Below are positions 1 to 5,975 of a stretch of 13,606 nucleotides of DNA, piece after piece (within the stretch, counting starts at the first letter, position 1; each line of letters starts with the position of its first letter). A model generated the notes under the pieces. The model was not told the origin of the DNA, searched no databases, and saw only the letters and a list, made by a program, of their open reading frames with translations. This stretch comes from JAAFIP01 sp043747295 (lineage in GTDB: Bacteria > Pseudomonadota > Gammaproteobacteria > Burkholderiales > Burkholderiaceae_C), in contig JAYTPK010000125.1 of the NCBI GenBank assembly GCA_043747295.1, positions 1 to 13,606 of the forward strand, read 5' to 3'. The position numbers and the translations under genes were made by a program.

Positions 1-947
1 ACGTTCTTGTTGGTCCAGTCCATCTCAGAGACGTGCACCAAGCCTTCGATGCCGGGTTCGATTTCCACAAACGCGCCGTAGTCGGCGATGTTGGTGATCT
101 TGCCGAACATACGGGTAGACGTGGGGTAACGGCGGTTCACGCCCATCCATGGGTCGTCGCCCATTTGCTTGAGACCCAAAGAGACACGGTTTTTCTCGGT
201 GTCAAACTTCAAGATCTTGGCGGTGATTTCCTGGCCTGGGGTCACCACTTCAGAAGGGTGACGCACACGGCGCCATGCCATGTCGGTGATGTGCAGCAAG
301 CCGTCCACACCGCCCAAGTCGACGAATGCGCCGTATTCGGTGATGTTTTTGACCACGCCCTGAACCACTGAGCCTTCTTTGAGGGTGGTCATCAGCTTGG
401 CGCGCTCTTCGCCCATGCTGGCTTCGCGCACAGCGCGGTGAGACAACACAACGTTGTTACGCTTGCGGTCGAGTTTGATAACTTTGAATTCCAAAGTCTT
501 GTTCTCGTAGGGAGACAGGTCTTTCAGCGGACGTGCTTCGATCAGTGAACCTGGCAAGAAAGCACGGATACCATTGACCAACACGGTCAGGCCGCCTTTG
601 ACTTTGCCGCTGGTCACGCCAGTGACGAATTCGCCGGACTCGAGCGCTTTTTCCAGGCTCATCCAGCTGGCCAAACGCTTGGCGGTGTCGCGCGACAAAA
701 TCGTGTCGCCGTAGCCGTTTTCGATGGAGCCGATGGCCACTGAGACGAAATCGCCCACTTTGACTTCCAACTCGCCTTGGTCGTTTTTGAATTCGGCGAT
801 GTCGATGAAGGCTTCGGACTTGAGGCCGGCGTTCACGACAACGTGGTTGTGGTCAACACGCACCACTTCGGCGGTGATGACTTCACCTGCGCGCATTTCT
901 GATCGCGTTAAGGATTCTTCAAAGAGGGCTGCAAAAGATTCAGACAT
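1..947 (-). CDS. rpsA: 30S ribosomal protein S1, N-terminal part (cut by window edge)
   Basis: S1 binds mRNA on the small ribosomal subunit and helps initiate translation, especially on structured leaders. Reading leftwards from the ATG at 947-945 gives 315 open codons running off the window; family members are roughly 550-570 residues, so about 55% is present. The N-terminus (MSESFAALFEESL) is typical, followed by successive S1 (OB-fold) repeats. Clear S1 signatures include GYGDTILSRDTAKR, KGGLTVLVNGIRAFLPGS, ITEYGAFVDLGGVDGLLHITD and IADYGAFVEIEPGIEGLVHVSE. The first two domains, which bind the ribosome in known S1, the third, and part of the fourth are therefore here. The start is supported by AGGAAAA at 952-958, four bases before the ATG. 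It lies downstream of aroA-cmk on the same strand, the usual arrangement. No frameshift is seen. Identification is certain; the C-terminus cannot be judged. Confidence 0.97.
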   Translation of the reverse strand, partial: MSESFAALFEESLTRSEMRAGEVITAEVVRVDHNHVVVNAGLKSEAFIDIAEFKNDQGELEVKVGDFVSVAIGSIENGYGDTILSRDTAKRLASWMSLEKALESGEFVTGVTSGKVKGGLTVLVNGIRAFLPGSLIEARPLKDLSPYENKTLEFKVIKLDRKRNNVVLSHRAVREASMGEERAKLMTTLKEGSVVQGVVKNITEYGAFVDLGGVDGLLHITDMAWRRVRHPSEVVTPGQEITAKILKFDTEKNRVSLGLKQMGDDPWMGVNRRYPTSTRMFGKITNIADYGAFVEIEPGIEGLVHVSEMDWTNKN

Positions 948-1015
948 GTAATTTTCCTAATGCTTCAAGGATAGCCACGACGTTAAACAGTACGTCTCAA
1001 TACGATAATGGGATT

Positions 1016-1060
1016 ACTATCGTTTCTATAGCTGCTTGGGCAATAAATACCGGGACTATC
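1016..1060 (+). repeat. Dispersed repeat copy A, intergenic between aroA-cmk and rpsA
   Basis: Begins ACTATCGTTTCT and contains ATAGCT (1028-1033), nine bases, then ATAAATACCGGG (1043-1054). The 27-base core matches copy B (10677-10725) at 23 positions by hand count. It lies in the roughly 195-base gap between the cmk stop and the rpsA start, in the orientation opposite to the flanking genes, so it would be in the rpsA leader or promoter region. Nothing else convincing is seen in this gap apart from the rpsA ribosome binding site. Confidence 0.8.
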
Positions 1061-1142
1061 CGGCGGGGTTAAGTTAATGAAACCTGAAAGCTAGGGCGCA
1101 TGCAGCGCGAAAAGAGCCTTCAGGGCCTTGTGGCACATGCTG

Positions 1143-3152
1143 TCAGGCAAGTACCTTGCTGCGCCACTGCTTTAACACCGCGTCGACCGATTGCTCAATC
1201 GACAAATCAGAGTTGTCTAGTTGCACAGCATCTTGTGCTGGTTTGAGTGGTGCGGTGCTGCGACCTGAGTCTCTGGCATCACGGGCTTCCAAATCAGCGC
1301 GAAGATTATCGAGTTTAGCAGAAATTCCCTTTGAAATCAACTGCTTATAGCGCCGCTCGGCCCTTTGCCCGGCGCTGGCTGTAAGGTAGATTTTGAGCGG
1401 CGAGGCAGGAAAAATCACGGTACCCATATCGCGTCCATCAGCCACTAAGCCTGGCAACTGAGCAAAACCTAGTTGTAACTGCTTTAAAGCCTCGCGTACG
1501 GCGGGGAAAACCGACACTTTGGATGCACCCAGTCCCATGGCTTCGCTACGGATAGCCTCGGACACGTCATCTTCGTTCAAAAGCACAGTGTTGCCCTCAA
1601 ACACCACGGGCAGGTGGGCAGCCAGTTGGGCTAACGCGGCTTCGTCGTCCCAGGACACGTCTGCACGCTCAGCTGCCAGGGCGGTTAGGCGATACAGAGC
1701 GCCCGAGTCAAGGTAGTGGTAGCCCAAACGCGCAGCCACTTGGCTGGCTAGTGTGCCCTTGCCTGATGCCGTGGGGCCATCAATGCAAATCACCGGCACG
1801 CTGTGCGCCTGCGCCACGCTGAATAAAGCCTCAAAGTAGTCTGGGAAGGTTTTGGCGACGCACTTGGGGTCTTCGATGCGCAGCATTTTGTGCGCTGGGT
1901 TGAACGCAGCCAATGAGAAACACATGGCCACGCGGTGATCGTCATAGGTCTCGATACTGGCAGAGCGCCAGTCTGACACTGCGGCTGGTGGTGTGACCTG
2001 GATAAAGTCAGCGCCTTCCACCACGCTAGCGCCCAGCTTGCGCAGCTCGCAGGCCATTGCGGCGATGCGGTCAGTCTCTTTCACGCGCCAGCTGGCTATG
2101 TTGCGCAGTGTGGTAATGCCTTGGGCATACAAAGCCATCACGGCTAGTGTCATGGCGGCATCAGGAATATGGTTGCAATCCAAATCAATCGCTTTGAGTG
2201 GCCATGCACCGCGGCGAATGTCCAAATGGTTTGGCCCACTGTCGATCTGCGCGCCCATCATCGCTGCGGCTTCGATAAAGCGGATATCACCTTGGATAGA
2301 GCTTTTGCCTAGTCCTTCAATACGAATATTGCCAGTAGTCCCAGCACCTATTGCCCCAAGTGCTATAAAATAGCTAGCAGATGATGCGTCGGCTTCGACA
2401 TAAATCTCGCCCGGCGACTGGTAGCGGGCGCCTGCTGGAATGGTAAAGCGCTGCCAACCTTCGCGCTGCACTTGAATGCCAAAGCGCGCCAGCAGGTTGA
2501 GCGTAATTTCAATATAGGGCTTGGAGATCAACTCTCCTACAACCTCAATCACTATATTTTTACTGGCCACATTTTCACTGGCAGCATTTTTACTGCCAGC
2601 TAAGGGCAGGGCCATCAGCAGTGCCGTGAGAAATTGACTTGATACATCGCCACGCACTTTAATCGGCGCATCTAGCCGTAAACTGGGCGTGCCAATATGC
2701 AAGGGCGGGTAGCCTTCGTTCCCTGCGTAGGTGATAGCGCAGCCCAGCGGGCGCAGCGCGTCCACCAAGTCGCCGATGGGCCGCTCGTGCATACGCGGCA
2801 CGCCTGACAATGTGAAATCACCACCCAACACGGCCAAGGCGGCAGCCAAGGGGCGCATAGCGGTGCCAGCGTTGCCTAAAAATAATTGGGCAGGGCTGTT
2901 GGGTAAACGACCACCCAAGCCTGTGATGGCCACGCTATCACCAGTTTTATCAACTGAGCAACCCAGCTGGCGCAGCGCGTCTAGCATGACGCGGGTATCG
3001 TCAGAGTCCAGCACGTCGTGCACTTGGGTTGTGCCTTGGCTTAACGCCGCCAACAGCAAAACGCGGTTAGAGATGCTTTTAGAGCCCGGCAGTTTGACGG
3101 TGCCATTAGCATGCGCCAGTGCGGGTAAATCGAGGTAGGCTTGGCTGTACAT
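1143..3152 (-). CDS. aroA-cmk: Fusion of 3-phosphoshikimate 1-carboxyvinyltransferase (EPSP synthase) and cytidylate kinase
   Basis: A 669-residue two-enzyme protein. Residues 1-445 are EPSP synthase, which transfers enolpyruvate from PEP to shikimate-3-phosphate, the step before chorismate. Seen: KLPGSKSISNR (20-30), LFLGNAGTAMRP (90-101, class I pattern), DASSAS (255-260), HIPDAAMT with catalytic Asp331, RVKETDR with Glu359, and YDDHR with His406. Residues from about 451 are cytidylate kinase (CMP/dCMP to the diphosphate): P-loop GPTASGKGT (459-467), DSGALYR (482-488), ADGRDMGTVIFP (571-582) and the arginine-rich lid RDARDSGR (624-631). Both enzymes look intact. The reading frame is open upstream to an ATG at 3272, but that would overlap tyrA by 65 bases; the ATG at 3152 begins immediately before the normal AroA start, so I chose it although the ribosome binding site is weak. 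It follows tyrA by 55 bases. AroA carries an extra low-complexity segment, SKNAASENVASKN (187-199). Confidence 0.96.
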   Translation of the reverse strand: MYSQAYLDLPALAHANGTVKLPGSKSISNRVLLLAALSQGTTQVHDVLDSDDTRVMLDALRQLGCSVDKTGDSVAITGLGGRLPNSPAQLFLGNAGTAMRPLAAALAVLGGDFTLSGVPRMHERPIGDLVDALRPLGCAITYAGNEGYPPLHIGTPSLRLDAPIKVRGDVSSQFLTALLMALPLAGSKNAASENVASKNIVIEVVGELISKPYIEITLNLLARFGIQVQREGWQRFTIPAGARYQSPGEIYVEADASSASYFIALGAIGAGTTGNIRIEGLGKSSIQGDIRFIEAAAMMGAQIDSGPNHLDIRRGAWPLKAIDLDCNHIPDAAMTLAVMALYAQGITTLRNIASWRVKETDRIAAMACELRKLGASVVEGADFIQVTPPAAVSDWRSASIETYDDHRVAMCFSLAAFNPAHKMLRIEDPKCVAKTFPDYFEALFSVAQAHSVPVICIDGPTASGKGTLASQVAARLGYHYLDSGALYRLTALAAERADVSWDDEAALAQLAAHLPVVFEGNTVLLNEDDVSEAIRSEAMGLGASKVSVFPAVREALKQLQLGFAQLPGLVADGRDMGTVIFPASPLKIYLTASAGQRAERRYKQLISKGISAKLDNLRADLEARDARDSGRSTAPLKPAQDAVQLDNSDLSIEQSVDAVLKQWRSKVLA
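2556..2600 (-). repeat. Three tandem 15-bp units inside aroA
   Basis: On the plus strand the units are atttttactggccac, attttcactggcagc and atttttactgccagc, contiguous at 2556-2570, 2571-2585 and 2586-2600. Being 15 bases long they keep the frame and code the periodic segment SKNAA-SENVA-SKNIV, a stretch that most EPSP synthases lack, just before VIEVVGELISKPY. This looks like a small in-frame minisatellite expansion in a surface loop. Confidence 0.85.
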
Positions 3153-3207
3153 CTGCGTTAATTGGCCGCAAAGCCAGGGATTCAAAAAATAAAAAAACGT
3201 GCTGGCT

Positions 3208-4077
3208 TTATTTGGGTGCGCCCATACGCCACTGTGCGCGGGTGAGGCTAGCTTTATCGATCTCGGCCTCAAGCGCTTCCACTTGGTTGTTGGTGATCAT
3301 TTGCTCTAAATTCATCATGGCTTTTTGGAACAACTTAGATTGCGCTAACAGTTCTTGACGATTGGCCATGAGTACATCGCGCCACATGTGCGCGTCGCTG
3401 GCCGCTATGCGTGTGAAATCTCTAAACCCTGGGCCCGCTAGCGATAGATAGTCGCGGCCATTGGGTTGGTCGTTGATAGCATTCATCAGCGCAAAGGCAA
3501 TCAAGTGGGGCAAGTGGCTGACAGCAGCGTAGGCTGCATCGTGCGACTCGGGTGACATTTTTAGCACTTGGCTGCCCAGCGCTGTCCACAAGTCGGTGGC
3601 TTTTTGCAGCTGGGTAATTTGCGTGCGCTCAATGGGGGTCAAGATCACTTGCTTGCCACGGTAAAGGTCGGCATCTGCGTGTTCCACACCCGATACTTCT
3701 TTACCTGTAATGGGGTGGGCAGCGATAAATACACCTACTTGGTCTTTCAGCACGCGCCGCGCTGCGTCTACTACATCGCGCTTGGTCGAACCCACATCCA
3801 TGACCAACATACTTGGGGTGACCAAATGCTTGATAGCTTTTAAAGTAGCTTCGGTGGCCGATACTGGCACGGCCAGCAGCACAATGTCTGCGCCCGATAC
3901 CGCCAGCAAGGCCGAGGGCGCTTCCACGTCAATCACACCCATCTGGCGTGCGCGCTCGGTGGTAGAGGGCGATTTGCTGTAGCCGACAACCCGTTTGACG
4001 AGGCCAGCCTTTTTCATGGCCAAAGCAAAAGATCCGCCCATCAAGCCACAACCAATCAGACCTAATTGCTCAAACAT
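3208..4077 (-). CDS. tyrA: Prephenate dehydrogenase (tyrosine branch)
   Basis: Oxidatively decarboxylates prephenate to 4-hydroxyphenylpyruvate, the tyrosine precursor, using a nicotinamide cofactor. The 289-residue length fits a stand-alone TyrA without chorismate mutase. Seen: the dinucleotide-binding fold GLIGCGLMGGSFA (6-18), LLAVPVS (67-73), MDVGSTKRDVV (93-103), the substrate-site motif HPITGKE (121-127), and SHLPHLIAFAL (187-197), the TyrA helix with the conserved histidine; LAGPGFRDFTRIA follows. There is no C-terminal ACT domain, so feedback control by tyrosine through such a domain is not expected. It sits between pheA (41-base gap) and aroA-cmk (55-base gap) on the same strand, consistent with one transcript. 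A purine-rich AGAAAG lies before the ATG as a probable ribosome binding site. Confidence 0.95.
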   Translation of the reverse strand: MFEQLGLIGCGLMGGSFALAMKKAGLVKRVVGYSKSPSTTERARQMGVIDVEAPSALLAVSGADIVLLAVPVSATEATLKAIKHLVTPSMLVMDVGSTKRDVVDAARRVLKDQVGVFIAAHPITGKEVSGVEHADADLYRGKQVILTPIERTQITQLQKATDLWTALGSQVLKMSPESHDAAYAAVSHLPHLIAFALMNAINDQPNGRDYLSLAGPGFRDFTRIAASDAHMWRDVLMANRQELLAQSKLFQKAMMNLEQMITNNQVEALEAEIDKASLTRAQWRMGAPK

Positions 4078-4118
4078 TATTTTTCTTTCTAGGGGAATGG
4101 TTAGCGCTTGGCTTACGT

Positions 4119-5264
4119 CTATGCATTTGCAGGGTAAGTACCCAACACTTTATAGAATGCACACAAACTGCGCAATTCTTTTAACGCAGCAGCAACATGC
4201 GGCTGGTCAGCATGACCAGCCAAATCGATATAAAAGTAATATTCCCATTGGCCCGTGCGTGCAGGGCGCGACTCAAAACGCGTTAACGACACGCCATGGT
4301 TTTTAAGCGGAACTAGCAGGTCGTGCACCGCACCGGGCTTATTAGGCACCGAGACTATTAAGCTAGTGCAGTCTTTGCCACTGGCTTGTGGTGAGGGTAG
4401 GGTGTCGGGCAGGCAAATGATGCTAAAGCGGGTGCGGTTAAACGCATCGTCTTGAACAGCGTGCGCAGCGATGTGCAGGCCAAACTGTGATGCTGCCCGG
4501 TCGCTGGCTAAGCCCGCCCAGGCTGGGTTAGTCGCTGCTAAACGCGCGCCTTCAGCATTGCTGGACACTGCACGGCGCTGGGCATGCGGCAGATGTTTGT
4601 TAAGCCATTCTTGGCATTGCGCTAGAGCCAGTTGGTGGGCTAGCACTACTTCAATACCCGCCAAGCTATTGCTGGTGCGCAGCAGGTTGTGCCGCACCAT
4701 CAAGCTGACCTCGCCCACAATGTGCACGGGCGTATGCAAAAACAAATCCAGCGAACGGGTGACTACGCCTTCGGTAGAATTTTCTACACCCACCACACCG
4801 TACTGGGCTGTGCCTGATGCGGTCGCGTGGAACACTTCGTCAAAGTTAGCGCAATAAATTAGCTCGACGCTGCTTCCAAAAAACTCTAGTCCAGCTTGCT
4901 CGCAAAACGTACCTGCTGGGCCTAACACTGCCACTCTCTGCGGCGCTTCTAGGCTGCGGCAGGCAGACATGACTTCGCGCCAGATATGGCTAATGCTGTC
5001 ACTTTTAAGCGGCCCAGTATTGCTGCTTTGCAGGCCATGAATGACCTGTGCTTCGCGTTCTGGGCGGTAGACGGGCGAACCTTCAACCCGTTTAATTTCG
5101 CCGACTTCGTTAGCCAAGCTGGCTCGGTGGTTTAAAAGCTTCAGTAACTGTTGATCGGCAGAGTCGATCTCTATGCGCAGTTGCGCCAGCGTGCGCAATG
5201 GGGATGCCACTCCGGCCAAAGGCTGGGTAGTGGCGTGATTCGATTGTGCAGGCTGAGCGCTCAT
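4119..5264 (-). CDS. pheA: Bifunctional chorismate mutase / prephenate dehydratase (P-protein)
   Basis: Converts chorismate to prephenate and then to phenylpyruvate, the phenylalanine precursor. In the 381 residues, an AroQ-type chorismate mutase domain comes first (about 25-105: LRIEIDSADQQLLKLLNHRA, YRPEREAQVI). The dehydratase follows (about 110-285: VLGPAGTFCEQA, GVVGVENSTEGVVTRSLD, and the catalytic NRTRF at 276-280), then a regulatory ACT domain (299-380) with GAVHDLL (311-317) and ESRP (331-334), the phenylalanine-sensing motifs. Feedback inhibition by phenylalanine is therefore likely. Its ATG shares one base with the stop of the upstream DUF2059 gene, which suggests translational coupling. 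One oddity: the motif usually read as HPQ before ALAQC is HQL here (210-212). The first 24 residues are low in complexity and may be a nonconserved extension. Confidence 0.95.
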   Translation of the reverse strand: MSAQPAQSNHATTQPLAGVASPLRTLAQLRIEIDSADQQLLKLLNHRASLANEVGEIKRVEGSPVYRPEREAQVIHGLQSSNTGPLKSDSISHIWREVMSACRSLEAPQRVAVLGPAGTFCEQAGLEFFGSSVELIYCANFDEVFHATASGTAQYGVVGVENSTEGVVTRSLDLFLHTPVHIVGEVSLMVRHNLLRTSNSLAGIEVVLAHQLALAQCQEWLNKHLPHAQRRAVSSNAEGARLAATNPAWAGLASDRAASQFGLHIAAHAVQDDAFNRTRFSIICLPDTLPSPQASGKDCTSLIVSVPNKPGAVHDLLVPLKNHGVSLTRFESRPARTGQWEYYFYIDLAGHADQPHVAAALKELRSLCAFYKVLGTYPANA

Positions 5265-5896
5265 CAGGGCTTCTTGGCGGGAGCACCGCTGCTGGCTGGG
5301 CTAGGGCTGCTAGCAGGCCCTGGGCTTGGTGTAGCTGTGGGTGGTGCCCCCACAATTTTTGCCGCAGCCGTATCAAAAGCTTTGCCGCGAGACTCTACTG
5401 CAGTGCGGGTGCCTTCCACAATGCCTTTGAGATACACACTGCCAAGCTCAGGTGCTAGGGTTTGGTATTTTTTAAATGCAGGCGCTTCCATAAGCGCCAA
5501 GAGTTGTTTGAGCTCTTCTTCAGAAAATTTCTCGGCGTAGCTTGTGGCTAACGCTTCACCGCGTACCTTAACCGCCTGTGCGGTTATTAGCTTGAGTGCG
5601 TCATCGTTGAATTTTTTTAACTCGGCATCAAGCGATGCAACAGCTTTTTGGCGTTTGTCCGCAGGCATGGTCTCCAAGGCAGGGTTCCATTTGCCGACCA
5701 GTTGCTGAGAAGCAGAGGCGGCTAATTGTTGCAACATGCGGCTCATTTCTGCGCCCTCTTGGGCTGCAATGATGCGCACTGCCAGATCACGTTTTGCATC
5801 TGCAGGTTGTGCATGTAATACGCCAGAAGTCCATGTAAATAATGCTGCAACAGCTATGATTTTGATAGTATTTGATAGTGTTTGAAAACAAGTCAT
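5264..5896 (-). CDS. Exported DUF2059 family protein
   Basis: A 210-residue protein of unknown biochemical function. The ATG at 5896 is chosen because AAGGAA lies five bases before it and a signal peptide starts directly there; the upstream in-frame ATG (6013) would overlap the end of gyrA. Residues 1-29 look like a signal peptide (hydrophobic IKIIAVAALFTW, probable cleavage after LHA), predicting a periplasmic product. The helical C-terminal half (KFSEEELKQLLALMEAPAFKKYQTLAPEL, split here as KFSEEELKQLL at 123-133 and EAPAFKKYQ at 137-145) is the DUF2059 signature as I recognise it. Residues 184-210 are a Pro/Ser/Ala-rich tail ending PAKKP. The stop overlaps the pheA start by one base. This is the slot where serC is often found in relatives. 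Part of the signal peptide is coded by a dispersed repeat (5822-5869). Confidence 0.8.
   Translation of the reverse strand: MTCFQTLSNTIKIIAVAALFTWTSGVLHAQPADAKRDLAVRIIAAQEGAEMSRMLQQLAASASQQLVGKWNPALETMPADKRQKAVASLDAELKKFNDDALKLITAQAVKVRGEALATSYAEKFSEEELKQLLALMEAPAFKKYQTLAPELGSVYLKGIVEGTRTAVESRGKAFDTAAAKIVGAPPTATPSPGPASSPSPASSGAPAKKP
5822..5869 (-). repeat. Dispersed repeat copy E, inside the DUF2059 signal peptide
   Basis: Read on the minus strand it starts ACTATCAAAATC, followed by ATAGCT (5857-5852), nine bases, and TTATTTACATGG, then ACT. The spacing from ATAGCT to TGG is the same as in copies B, C and D, and the left arm matches copy B at 10 of 12 positions. The core matches copy B at 19 of 27 positions, so it is the most diverged of the coding copies. 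It is translated in the same frame as copies C and D, giving TIKIIAVAALFTWT (residues 10-23). Confidence 0.6.
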
Positions 5897-5975
5897 AAGG
5901 TTCCTTAAATATCGGTGCACTGAGCTTGCGAGTTTGGTCTTCAAACTTGCAGGCTCTGGGCATGCGATGGGTGGG

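Noticed and set aside
1095..1135. Possible terminator between aroA-cmk and rpsA
   Set aside because: The stem is only about four pairs with a wobble and no proper T-run, so it is too weak to call.
3153..3272. N-terminal extension of aroA-cmk to the ATG at 3272
   Set aside because: It overlaps tyrA and adds 40 residues unlike any AroA N-terminus; the protein from 3152 begins at the normal place.
3826..3850. TGATAGCT in tyrA as a further repeat copy
   Set aside because: Only the ATAGCT hexamer matches; neither the right half nor the spacing is present.
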